Source: Onion yellows phytoplasma OY-M (lineage in GTDB: Bacteria; Bacillota_I; Bacilli_A; Acholeplasmatales; Acholeplasmataceae). Taken from it: 64,000 bases of DNA. Position numbers and translations under genes: made by a program. Shown here in pieces: positions 1 to 8,664 of the stretch (its first letter is position 1; the number at the start of each line of letters is the position of its first letter). Where the stretch lies: NCBI GenBank assembly GCA_000009845.1, contig AP006628.2:372001-436000 (forward strand), read 5' to 3'. Below the pieces are notes generated by a model. It had not been told where the DNA came from, did no database searches, and worked only from the letters and a program-made list of their open reading frames with translations.

Positions 1-1086
1 GCTACTAATAATCTTCATAAAATTGATTCGGCTTTACGTATTCGTTTCAGTAAAGAAATCTATATCGGTCATTTAAAAGATTCCGAAATTGAAGGTTATT
101 TAAAACATATTATTGTCCCTTATCAAATTAGTTATCATACTTTCTTAGCTTTAAAAGATATTACTCAATTATGTCAAGGCAAAAATCTTTCTAACCGTTA
201 TTTAACCACTATCATCGAAGAAGCTTATAAAAAAACCGCTAAATGGGCTCAACAAAATCCTGAAACCCACGAAGTCATGTTACCTTCTGATATCGAAGAA
301 GTCTTACAACTAAAATTAAAAACAAAACCAAATCATCAACAAGTGAAAAAACGTCGAGCAGCTTGTGAAAATCAATAATACCAATGGAGTCAAGGGTTCA
401 ATCAATATTTAGATAAACCCAAAGATGAAACTAAAATTGAATGTCGCTATACCTTTGATGGTTTAAACGGAATTAACTATTACAATCGTCGCTATTCTCA
501 AATCCAATCTGATTTAAATGATATTAAAAGTCGATTAACTAAAATCCAACAAGAAAATAAAATTCCACAATTAGAACAAGAATTAGTCACTTTAAATCAA
601 ACACCTGACAAATACGAACAAACGATTAAAGATAAAAACCAAGAAATTATTGACATTAAAAATAATCTTAAAACTTTTCAAGCTCGAGAAGAAAGTTTAA
701 GAAAAGAATTAAAGCTGGTCGAAAATCGTCGTGAACTCCAAAAAGAACCTTCCAACTTAGTTTTTTACATCAAAGATCGTCATCCTTTCGACCGTTGGAA
801 TAAAAATGGCGATACTTACAACCATACTACTTTAAATGGATTCAATTCCGCTTCTTTCGATAAAAAAGATGACAGTCAATTATATTTATATGTAAAATTC
901 GAAAAGCAACAACACAAAGGCCCAGGTGGCAATTATTTAATCCTTAAATACAAAGGCCCTAAACATTTCTTAGAAGAAGACAAAGACTATTACCTTGGTC
1001 GCGCACGTGTTCACGATTCTGATTTCAAATTAACCAATTTCCACCTCCACTTCAACCCAAAAAGAAAAACTTTATCAATTTACTAA
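1..1086 (+). pseudogene. ftsH: FtsH/HflB-like AAA protein, C-terminal part, broken
   Basis: The gene starts left of the window; the identical copy at 39721 shows the missing part. Positions 1-378 encode the end of the AAA module, from the second region of homology (TALR-like ATNNLHKIDSALRIRF) to the helical lid. A TAA at 376-378 replaces the tyrosine codon seen in the B unit (25.9 kb), where the frame runs on. From 379 the same frame continues through a coiled-coil stretch and a conserved domain ending in LTNFHLHFNP, then meets a second TAA at 1084-1086 before the B-unit stop. Two nonsense mutations make this a truncated protein plus an untranslated domain remnant. Confidence 0.8.
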
Positions 1087-1205
1087 GATAAAAATCACAA
1101 TATCTTAAAATAATAATCAAAAAAAATCACCAACATCAAAAAATCTCATTTAGAATCTTTTTTATTTTAAAAATTTTAAATCCAATCAAGAAAGCGAGTA
1201 AAAAT

Positions 1206-2069
1206 ATGTCAAAAAAAATAATTGAAACTAAAAAAAATCAATCAAAAAACAATAATAAAACAAATAAAAACACTAAAAATAAATCAAAAAACAATAAATC
1301 TAATAAAATAATTATCAAAAGAAAAACTCCAACTCATAAAATAATTATCGAAACTCAAACTAAAAAAGAAAACTGGTTGTTTAAAATCACTAAAACTTTC
1401 TTTAAAATCCTCATTTGGTGTATTCCATTATTATTAATTGGTGGGGCGATTTATTGGACCTTTTTCAAATTCTTTCCTGAAGTTTTAAACCAAATCAACG
1501 CTTTTACCAGTAACGCTGTAACTAAAACTAAAATGTTATACGATAAAGCCACCCAACCAATTCGTAAAGTGATCGAGTATATCTATAATAAAGTAACAGG
1601 TAATGATAAAGATCCTAATCATACTCCTTCACCACAAAATAAATTAGGTTATTATCTAGCAACTACTTTAAGCGTCATCGGGATTTGTTTCGGAATTGGA
1701 AAAGTCGGTCATTGGTTAAAAAGTGGCAAGAAAAAGACTATCAAAAAAGGAACTAAAACAATCATACAAAAGAAAGCTACTTCCAAAATAGCGAATGTCG
1801 GCGGTAAAATCCTTAAAATTGGTAGTAAAGTTTTATTTTGGGTCTCTTTAGCTTCAACTGCTTATGAACTTTACCAATTTTATCACGAAGAAACCAAAAC
1901 TCCGAATCCACCACAACAATTAACCCATAAAATGGAAAATCCCTCAACACCAATCTCCCAAACACCATCTATTCAACAATCATTCAATCCAACTATTATT
2001 GAAAATGAAGAATCAACTTTAACTAATAATAATGAAGTTAAAGAAGAAACAAATCAAGAAAAAAGATAA
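1206..2069 (+). CDS. PMU membrane protein, lysine-rich N-terminus, ~3 TM segments
   Basis: The 287-residue product has a very Lys/Asn-rich first 45 residues, a hydrophobic segment at about 68-90 (containing IPLLLIGGAIYW), a second near 148-168 and a third near 208-222, then a Pro/Gln/Asn-rich tail. AAGAAAGCGAG upstream of ATG 1206 is a plausible ribosome site. I know no named family; it recurs in every PMU copy here. It stops (TAA 2067-2069) eight codons before the CCC-TGA site where the B and G copies end, because ATA has become TAA. It overlaps the coiled-coil frame that follows, which in B and G seems to be reached by a +1 frameshift. Confidence 0.75.
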   Translation: MSKKIIETKKNQSKNNNKTNKNTKNKSKNNKSNKIIIKRKTPTHKIIIETQTKKENWLFKITKTFFKILIWCIPLLLIGGAIYWTFFKFFPEVLNQINAFTSNAVTKTKMLYDKATQPIRKVIEYIYNKVTGNDKDPNHTPSPQNKLGYYLATTLSVIGICFGIGKVGHWLKSGKKKTIKKGTKTIIQKKATSKIANVGGKILKIGSKVLFWVSLASTAYELYQFYHEETKTPNPPQQLTHKMENPSTPISQTPSIQQSFNPTIIENEESTLTNNNEVKEETNQEKR

Positions 2070-3186
2070 ACTGGTAATCTTAACAATCCCTGATCATGGT
2101 TCAGTTGAATCAACAACTGAACCTATCTTATTGCAACAAGAACAACTCCAACAAACACCATCACTTGGAGAGGAATTAAAAGAAACTACCAAAAACAATG
2201 AAACACAACAACTAACTCCTGAAGAAATCATCAAAGCTAAAAACTTATTAGAAATTCAACTCCAACAAGAAAAAATTAATAGTTTAGCTTTAGAAACTCA
2301 AAAAGCTAATTTAGAACATGATTTAACTCAAAAACAAGAACAATTAGAAAATAATCAAAAACTATCCGAACAAGAAAAACAAGAACTTCAAAAGGAAATC
2401 AATCAACAAACCGATAAAATCCGTTCTAAAGAAAATTAAATCTTTACCCAAGATCAAAAGATTAATCAATTAGAAACTGATCTGCACCAAGAAAAAACAA
2501 TCAACACCGAAAAAGAAAAACAAATTAACAAATTAATCAACCAAATCAACGAACAAAACCAAATGACTGAACAACTCCAAAAACAACTCCAAGAACAAAA
2601 ATCCTTAATTGAAACTAAAAACCAAGAATTAATAACCAATCAAGCTTTATCCGAACAAGAAAAACAAGCGCTCCAACAGGAAATCAACCAATTAACTACT
2701 AATTTTCAACAAAAAGAAAAAGAATATCAAGCAACTATCTACCAAAAAGAACAAAAAATCACCCACTTAAACCAAATCATCAACGAACAAGCAAATGAAA
2801 TTAACCGTTTAAGTGAGGAATTAGAACAATAAATCGATAAATGGGTACAACAAGGTCTTCATATCGAAGCTCTAGAAGGAACCATTAAGGCTTTAGAAAA
2901 CACTTCAGGTAAATACATCGAAGAAAACGCCGAACTCCGTCATGAAATAAATAAACTCAAAGAACAAATAAAAGACGAACAAAAAGCTCATGAAACAACT
3001 AAAGTAAAATTAAAAGAAAAGAGTGATGAATTAACCCAACAAATAATAAAATGCGATCAATTTCAAGATACCATAGACAAACAAGAAACCTGGAAAGGTT
3101 CCGTCCAACCTTTGATTACAAAAATTAAAGACGACGTAAACAAGAAAGTTGATAAAGTAACTTCTTGGTGCAAAAAATGGTTTTAA
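2032..3186 (+). pseudogene. Coiled-coil protein, interrupted by two stops
   Basis: One reading frame of 385 codons runs from 2032 to TAA 3184-3186, rich in Gln/Glu/Lys/Leu heptads, with a C-terminal Trp-containing tail (TSWCKKWF). In-frame TAA codons at 2437-2439 and 2830-2832 replace Glu and Gln codons that are intact in the B and G copies, so only fragments can be made. The same frame in B and G has no usable start codon upstream and appears to be entered by a frameshift from the preceding membrane protein gene. Function unknown; a membrane-anchored coiled coil is the simplest reading. Confidence 0.7.
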
Positions 3187-3194
3187 TTAAAATT

Positions 3195-3252
3195 CAAAAG
3201 TCAAATGTGTTAAAATGTTGGTATGTTATAAATTACCCGAAAGGAATTAATC
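3195..3252 (+). promoter_or_regulatory. Conserved leader before the DUF gene, candidate promoter
   Basis: A stretch with GTGTTAAAAT, TTGGTATGTTATAAAT and the ribosome site CGAAAGGA is kept before the DUF gene in all five copies (3.2, 23.06, 44.1, 52.2 and 55.43 kb) although it is non-coding. TATAAA-like bases fit a -10 element. Promoter activity is an inference. Confidence 0.35.
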
Positions 3253-3968
3253 ATGTTTAATATTAAAAAAATCATTAAATGGTTTTTTATCATATTAGTG
3301 ATACTTCTTTTTTTAATTATCGTTTTTATTATGTTAACAGACCCCAATAAATTACCAAAAGAAAAAATTCCTATTTTAAAAGAAACTGCATTTGAAAACA
3401 TTGAAGAATGGTATGACGATAATGAAAAATGTACAATGATTAAAGCTAAATATACTTTTGATGGCCTTAATGGAGTCGGTTATTACCAACAACAACTTCA
3501 AGAAAAAAAGGTAGTCATAACAATATTTCGATCGCTCAAGAACGCCTCGAAACCCAAAAAGAACCTTCCAACTTAGTTTGTTACATCAAAGATCGTCATC
3601 CTTTCGACCGTTGGAATAAAAATGGCGATACTTACAACCATACTACTTTAAATGGATTCAATTCCGCTTCTTTCGATAAAAAAGATGACAGTCAATTATA
3701 TTTATATGTAAAATTCGAAAAGTAACAACACAAAGGCCCAGGTGGCAATTATTTAATCCTTAAATACAAAGGCCCTAAACATTTCTTAGAAGAAGACAAA
3801 GACTATTACCTTGGTCGCGCACGTGTTCACGATTCTGATTTCAAATTAACCAATTTCCACCTCCACTTCAACCCTGTCCGTAAAACTTTATCCCTTTATC
3901 AAGGTAAACACAATAACGATAAAGCCAAAGAAGCTGAAAATAATAAAAGAACCAACTCTGATTGGTGA
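3253..3968 (+). pseudogene. Membrane-anchored DUF protein, frameshifted
   Basis: This is the counterpart of the intact 241-residue protein at 22311-23036: an N-terminal anchor (MFNIKKIIKWFF, then ~17 hydrophobic residues), a YTFDGLNG block, and a C-terminal domain with HPFDRW, ILKYKGPKHF and LTNFHLHFNP. The frame breaks in a run of A near 3510 (one A too few), and further on a TAA at 3724-3726 replaces a Gln codon. The C-terminal domain is nearly identical in sequence to the domain at the end of the ftsH-like gene of this same unit (about 760-1075). Function unknown. Confidence 0.75.
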
Positions 3969-4002
3969 TAAAAAAGAATCAAAATTGAAGGAGATTTAAT
4001 TA

Positions 4003-4815
4003 ATGGTTAAATTAAAAAAACATTTACTATCATTTAATATTATTTTATTTATTAGTTTAGGATTATTTTTAATTATTAATAATGTTCATCAAGTAATGGC
4101 TATGGAAGGTTTATTTCATGAAGAAATTCAAGAAATTACAGATACAGAGATAGAAGAAAATGAAGAAATAACAAATAATATAAGTAAAACAAATATTATG
4201 ACTAAAGAAAAATTTGTGTCTTTACATGAAATAGGGCATGCTGTAGTTGCTTTTGAATTGAACCAAAGAAGTAAAGAATATCCAGGACTCATAAAACTTA
4301 AAAGAATAGAATTAAAACATGATGATGAAAAAATTGATGGTAGCACCGATTTTTCTTTTGATAGAGACAATTTGTTTGGACATTTATTTGCATTATCTGT
4401 TTATTATGGTGGGTTAGAGGCGGAAAAAACTATCACAACAACTATAGAAGAAATTAAAAATAGAGGTCAACATGATGAACAAGATATCGAAAAAACAGCT
4501 CAATATATCACAGAAAGAGGATGGTTTTTAGGTGATTTATATTTATCAACAGATTCTTTAGAAATAAGAAAAGATAAAATAAAAAATATTGCTCAAACAA
4601 AAACACAAGAAATAATTCAACAATATAAAGAATTTTTATCACCCCTTGCTGATGAATTATTACAAAGAGAAATTATTGGAATTGAAGAATTTAAAAGATT
4701 AATAAAAGAATTAATTATTCAAAAAAAACCTTCTCAAAAACCAGAACAACTAGAAACAAATGAACAATCGAATTATAATCATAAAAAATCTAAATGTGAA
4801 TGTGTTATTTTATAA
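4003..4815 (+). CDS. Secreted stand-alone M41 (FtsH-type) zinc peptidase, candidate effector
   Basis: The 270-residue product begins with a phytoplasma-type signal peptide (hydrophobic core 9-26, predicted cleavage around VMAM, residues 31-34). The mature part looks like the peptidase M41 domain of FtsH: HEIGH at 75-79 (HEXXH zinc site and catalytic Glu), GGLEAEK at 136-142 matching the GGxxAE motif, and HDEQDIEKTA at 157-166 whose Asp161 sits where the third zinc ligand is expected, followed by the helical LADELL...E region of the domain. There is no AAA module. A Cys-containing tail (KCECVIL) ends the protein. AAGGAG lies before ATG 4003. Established: M41 normally sits behind an AAA ring in one chain. 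Inferred: a secreted peptidase acting on host or surface proteins. An identical copy lies at 44896. Confidence 0.75.
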   Translation: MVKLKKHLLSFNIILFISLGLFLIINNVHQVMAMEGLFHEEIQEITDTEIEENEEITNNISKTNIMTKEKFVSLHEIGHAVVAFELNQRSKEYPGLIKLKRIELKHDDEKIDGSTDFSFDRDNLFGHLFALSVYYGGLEAEKTITTTIEEIKNRGQHDEQDIEKTAQYITERGWFLGDLYLSTDSLEIRKDKIKNIAQTKTQEIIQQYKEFLSPLADELLQREIIGIEEFKRLIKELIIQKKPSQKPEQLETNEQSNYNHKKSKCECVIL

Positions 4816-4957
4816 AAAATAGCTAACAAAAAAATAAATTGAATATAACAATTATGTATCATAAATATTATTTCTAGTTTCAAAAATGAAAGTTGAAAAG
4901 TTTATTTTTATTACATATTTAACAATTCGAAAAAAATAAAAGGAGATTCAATTAATA

Positions 4958-5524
4958 ATGTTTAAATTAAAAAATAAATTTAAAATAATAAGTTTTTGTT
5001 TATTTGTTTTATTAGGACTATTATTTATAACTAATAATTATCAAGTTATGGCAATGGATAATAACGATGGCATATCTGAAAATAATTCAGTTGTTAATAA
5101 TCATATAGATGAATATAATACTTTTAGAAACTTATTATTAACCCAAGGTAGAATATCTCAACAGTTGATTAATGCTCTTTTTAATCATAGTTCAGTAACA
5201 GAAATTAATTTTTTGTTGAATCAAATACAACAAGTACACCAACAATTAATAAATTATCAGCAAAGACAACTAAATAATCAAGAACGAATGTTAAGAAATT
5301 TTGATAATAATATGACAAGAGTTCAATTAGAAAGAGAATATTTATTGTTAACACAAGAGATGATTTCAGCTATTAATAATACACCACTTTATGCTTCGGA
5401 AGAACAAATAAACACCTTAAGAAATATTCAAACAAGAATAGATCAAAATCAAAGACAAATAAATATCATTAGAAATCAAATACAAAATAACCAAAATCAA
5501 CCAAATAATCATAGAAGACGTTAA
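4958..5524 (+). CDS. Secreted Gln/Asn-rich helical protein, candidate effector
   Basis: The 188-residue product has a signal peptide of the phytoplasma SVM type (MFKLKNKFK, hydrophobic core, VMAM at about 30-33). The mature protein of ~155 residues is Gln/Asn-rich and looks all-helical (repeated I/L-x-x-QI patterns), ending in HRRR. AAAAGGAGATTCAATTAATA precedes ATG 4958, the same leader type as its neighbours. No domain recognised; I do not see SAP11, SAP54 or TENGU. Codons end nearly always in A or T, unlike the backbone genes around it. Confidence 0.65.
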   Translation: MFKLKNKFKIISFCLFVLLGLLFITNNYQVMAMDNNDGISENNSVVNNHIDEYNTFRNLLLTQGRISQQLINALFNHSSVTEINFLLNQIQQVHQQLINYQQRQLNNQERMLRNFDNNMTRVQLEREYLLLTQEMISAINNTPLYASEEQINTLRNIQTRIDQNQRQINIIRNQIQNNQNQPNNHRRR

Positions 5525-5579
5525 AATAATTCAAGGTATGTTTTATTTTTATTATAAATATCAAAAGGAAATTTAATTA

Positions 5580-5939
5580 ATGATTAAATTACAAAATAAA
5601 TTTAAAATAATAAGTATTTTTTTATTTATTTTATTAGGATTTTTTTTAATTTTTAATACTAAATGTTTGCATGCTTTGCCTGGTATAGATTTAGACGCAA
5701 GAAAACATCAACTTGAAGAAGAAATAAATACTTTAATGATAGAATTAACTAACGTTTTTAATGATACTAATTTAGAATCTCAAACACGTTTCAACAGAAT
5801 TTCTTTAATTTCAAACAGAATAAATATTGTAGGAAATAATCTTCAAATGATAAATCAACAAATTTTTGCTCGAAACCAATACAATCTACAAATACAAATC
5901 AATCAAAATCAAACAAATAATAACAACAGAAGACGTTAA
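5580..5939 (+). CDS. Small secreted protein, candidate effector
   Basis: The 119-residue product starts with MIKLQNKFK and a hydrophobic core to about residue 26, with cleavage likely near CLHA-LP. The mature ~87 residues are helical and end in NNNNRRR, echoing the basic tail of the gene upstream. The AAAAGGAAATTTAATTA leader is shared with the two genes before it, so the three may be one transcript closed by the terminator at 5967. No family recognised. Confidence 0.6.
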   Translation: MIKLQNKFKIISIFLFILLGFFLIFNTKCLHALPGIDLDARKHQLEEEINTLMIELTNVFNDTNLESQTRFNRISLISNRINIVGNNLQMINQQIFARNQYNLQIQINQNQTNNNNRRR

Positions 5940-5966
5940 AAAATTTAATTTTTTTAATCAAAAAAC

Positions 5967-5989
5967 AAGACCCTTCAGGGTCTTTTTTT
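5967..5989 (+). terminator. Rho-independent terminator after the secreted-protein genes
   Basis: AAGACCC TTCA GGGTCTT forms a stem followed by seven T. The same hairpin recurs at 46860 and, with one extra C, at about 57140, always just before the small membrane gene pair. Confidence 0.85.
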
Positions 5990-6028
5990 ATTTCGCAATA
6001 CACAACCTTGGAAAGGAAACAAAAAACC

Positions 6029-6247
6029 ATGTTCATTAAAAAAATCTTTCAATCTTTACCCAGTAATATCATCTTTTTCATCATTATCTTACTTTCATTT
6101 ATTCCAATTATCACCATTTATTATTTCGTTAAATTTTATCTTTTTACTGTCAAACTAAGTCTTCACCAACTAAAACAAGGAATAGTGGTTCAATTTTATC
6201 AATATTTAACCACGAAGCAACAAAATTATCATGTGGAATTTATTTAA
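6029..6247 (+). CDS. Small PMU membrane protein 1
   Basis: ATG 6029 follows GGAAAGGAAAC and gives 72 residues (MFIKKIFQSL...). A longer frame from TTG 6008 would place the ribosome site inside the gene, so I prefer 6029. Hydrophobic residues about 11-40 form one or two membrane segments; the tail ends in NYHVEFI. It overlaps the next gene by 17 bases and has counterparts at 21131, 46922 and 57207. Function unknown. Confidence 0.7.
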   Translation: MFIKKIFQSLPSNIIFFIIILLSFIPIITIYYFVKFYLFTVKLSLHQLKQGIVVQFYQYLTTKQQNYHVEFI

Positions 6248-6455
6248 TACTTGGTTAACCAAGCTAAATAATGGTCTTAATAATATTAGTCATTATTTCT
6301 TTACTTATCAAAATCAATGGTTAAACTTAGGTTTATTAACAATTATTTTATTATTTCTCCCTCATCTTTTATATTTAATTGATTTTCTTTTTAAATGTAT
6401 TTATCACATTCTACGGTTTATTTATTATTTAGGGAAATATCTTTTTATTATTTAA
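6231..6455 (+). CDS. Small PMU membrane protein 2
   Basis: The 74-residue product (MWNLFNTWLTKLNN...) has a long hydrophobic stretch at about 32-50 and a second to the C-terminus. It begins inside the preceding gene, which suggests translational coupling. Counterparts: 20908, 47124 and 57408. Function unknown; the pair always precedes the YqaJ-type nuclease. Confidence 0.7.
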   Translation: MWNLFNTWLTKLNNGLNNISHYFFTYQNQWLNLGLLTIILLFLPHLLYLIDFLFKCIYHILRFIYYLGKYLFII

Positions 6456-6483
6456 AAAAATTTTTTAAGAAAGAATAATTATT

Positions 6484-7129
6484 ATGCGCATCAAAAACTT
6501 AAATCAACGAACCAAATTATGGTAACAACACCGAAAAAAATACATCAACGCTTCTGAAATCGCTTCGATAACAGGTTTAGATCCCTTTCGTTCCATGGAA
6601 CAATTAGTCCATGATAAACTCTTTGGCACCACCTTTACCGCCAATCAATATACGCTTCATGGCCAAAAAACAGAACCCATCGCTCGTCAATTTTTCATTC
6701 AAAAAACTAATTTAACTTTTGAAGACGCCATTTTCACTGATGATCAAGTTAACTTTTTTTCCGCATCTTTAGACGGCTACAATGAAAAACATCAAGCTGT
6801 TTTAGAAATTAAATGTCCTTTTGTTAACGAAAACCAAGAAGTTTCATCCACTTGGACTAGTTTTTTAACTAATCCTCAACTCGAAAATATCCCTCAATAC
6901 TACTGGGCCCAAGTTCAATGTCAACTCTATTGTAGTCAAGCGAACTTCGCTTACTTTTTAGTTTATTTTAACGACCAAACAAAAATATCATGTTGTTCGG
7001 ATTTATCAAGATCAAACCTTTATCACGAAAATGATTCAAGATAGTGAAAAATACTTAACCCTTTTCACTAAAGCCAAAGAAGAATTAGAAAAAGCCACTT
7101 ATTTAAAAAAATTAAGTAAAATCAAATAA
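6484..7129 (+). pseudogene. yqaJ: YqaJ-type exonuclease, broken
   Basis: The intact relative at 20276 shows the full 209-residue frame. Here TAA at codon 14 replaces the Tyr of W-Y-Q-H-R, and a frameshift near 6983 throws the last ~45 codons (YHVVRIY...LKKLSKIK) into another frame. The nuclease core remains readable: INASEI, HGQKTEP, SASLDGY and the LEIKCP motif of PD-(D/E)XK exonucleases (lambda Exo/YqaJ). Such enzymes work in phage-type recombination. Confidence 0.75.
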
Positions 7130-7144
7130 TTAATCAATACTTTT

Positions 7145-7170
7145 AGACCTTCAATTTGAAGGTCTTTTTT
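7145..7170 (+). terminator. Rho-independent terminator after yqaJ
   Basis: AGACCTTCAA TTTGAAGGTCT stem followed by a T run, directly after the yqaJ frame and before the tmk ribosome site. Confidence 0.8.
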
Positions 7171-7200
7171 ATGCCCAAATTAAAAATCAAAGGAGAAAAA

Positions 7201-7857
7201 ATGATAAAATTAATCGTTTTTGAAGGGTTATATCGGTAGCGGAAAAACTTCTCTTATCAATTCCCTTCAACCCCACTTAAAAAACCCTTATCAACTTTAT
7301 CAAGGATTAGGGAGTAGTTCTCTTGGAAAGGAAATTAGAGGTTTATTTTTAAATTTTCAACAAGTAGATTATCTCACTCGTTTTTATTTAAGTCTCGCCA
7401 ATATGGCTCAAATCCAAGCGGAATTAATTGTTTCTCAATTAAAAAACAACCAATTAATCATCTTAGACCGTTGGTTACCATCCACTTATGCTTATCAATT
7501 ATTTCCCTTTTCCAAGGAAAAGAAACAACTGTTACTTTTAAAAAAGATCTTTAAGCTGAATCATGAAACTATCTTAAAAAACCCGATTTATTAATTTATT
7601 TAGATATTGACCCTCTTATCGGAAAAACAAGAAAAAAACAAGAAAAAAACAAGAAAAAAACAAGAAAAAAACAAAAAATAAACCATCAAAGGGATCTGAT
7701 CGAAAAACAATCATTAACTTATTTTCAAACCGTTCGTCAAGGATACTATAATTATCTCACTCATTATTCTAGTGGCATTAATAAATTAATCTTAAACGGT
7801 AGTGATCCAATTCAATCCAATGTTCAAAAAATTATGAAATATCTAGGAGAAATATAA
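7201..7857 (+). pseudogene. tmk: Thymidylate kinase, two frameshifts
   Basis: ATG 7201 follows AAAGGAGAAAA. The start reads MIKLIVFEG, then an extra base at about 7232 destroys the DGSGKT P-loop that is intact in the twin copy at 48094. A second shift near 7578 (ILKNPIY-stop versus LKKPDLLIYLD) is shared with that copy. The DRW of the dTMP-binding DR motif is visible. The C-terminal third holds an 11-bp repeat array. The stop TAA 7855-7857 overlaps the next ATG. dTMP kinase makes dTDP for DNA synthesis and is a standard PMU gene. Confidence 0.8.
7628..7671 (+). repeat. 11-bp tandem repeat (x4) inside tmk
   Basis: CAAGAAAAAAA occurs four times head to tail and a partial fifth follows. The H-unit tmk at 64 kb has only one equivalent. 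Three added units (33 bp) keep the frame; any other number breaks it. Confidence 0.8.
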
Positions 7858-8002
7858 TGGCCATTGTCATTAAGAAAAGATGCCAAAACGCGCAATTTAT
7901 ATATCCATTATAGCAACGGAAAAATCAAAACTATTAAAAAAGGATGGAACCATTCATTGGCGTACAAAAAAAATTAAATTCAAAAACCCAAAAAGACTCT
8001 AA
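7857..8002 (+). pseudogene. Small conserved PMU gene, broken by two insertions
   Basis: The twin at 48749 is an open 47-codon gene (MAIVIKKRCQNGNLYIHY...). Here an extra C in ACGCGC and an extra G in AAAAGG disrupt it. The family recurs at 19437 and 63608, always overlapping or touching the tmk stop. The short beta-like YIHYSNGKIKTIKKDGTIHW pattern is recognisable but has no name I know. Confidence 0.65.
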
Positions 8003-8020
8003 TCAAAGAGTATTTTTTTT
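7994..8020 (+). terminator. Weak terminator
   Basis: ACTCTAATCAAAGAGT forms a short stem followed by eight T, overlapping the end of the small gene. Confidence 0.55.
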
Positions 8021-8038
8021 ATTTAGAAAGGAATAAAG

Positions 8039-8645
8039 ATGTTAACTAAAGAAGATTTTTATAACATTAAACAATTCAAAACTAACACTCAATGCGTTGA
8101 TATTTTAAAAAAACTTTTTCATAAATCATCATTTTCACGTAATTTTAATGAATATATGAGTAATAACATTCATCTGCTCAATAAATATCTCAAATCACAA
8201 CAAATACAACTCCCAAAGCCAAAAGGCAATCCGCGGAAAAATCAATGAATATCTCATTTTACTATATTTTCAAAACAAAGGAATAACAAATTTATACCCT
8301 CAAGTAAATTTATTTTTTATCCCAGACATTAAATTTGATTTAGTTTTGTTTACTAAAAATAAACGCATAATTGCATTCAACTTCAAAACATGCCTGCGTG
8401 ATCGATACAAACAAGCGATCACCGAAGCCCAACAACTCAAAAAACTAGATACACGCTTTGAATTCTATTTATTAACCAATGACGCCATTGAATCACAAAG
8501 ACTAAACAAAAAAATTGCAAATGGCAAAGTTCAAGGAATTAACTAAGTCATTGATTCTTTTTCACCCCAAGCTAATGTCTTTTTACAAATATTACTTAAT
8601 AATAAATTCCTCCCTTTTAGTGATATTAACATGATTAAAAAATAA
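8039..8645 (+). pseudogene. PD-(D/E)XK nuclease-like protein, broken
   Basis: Intact relatives are at 18793 and 62946. Here an extra C near 8190 shifts the frame, and TAA at 8544-8546 replaces the Gln of VQGINQ. The readable part has GKINEYLILLYFQ, IPDIKFDLVLF and AFNFKTCLRDRYKQ. The D...x...FK arrangement and K-T-x-L-R-x-R-x-K-Q are like type II restriction endonucleases, so a DNA nuclease is a reasonable guess, not proven. Confidence 0.65.
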
Positions 8646-8664
8646 AAAAAGGAGTTAATATAAA

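Noticed and set aside
4128-4370. 80-residue - strand frame within the M41 gene
   Set aside because: Antisense of the conserved zinc-site region; shadow.
4958-5524. Identity with a known effector (SAP11, SAP54/PHYL1, TENGU)
   Set aside because: Only the signal peptide resembles them; the mature sequences show no recognisable match by eye.
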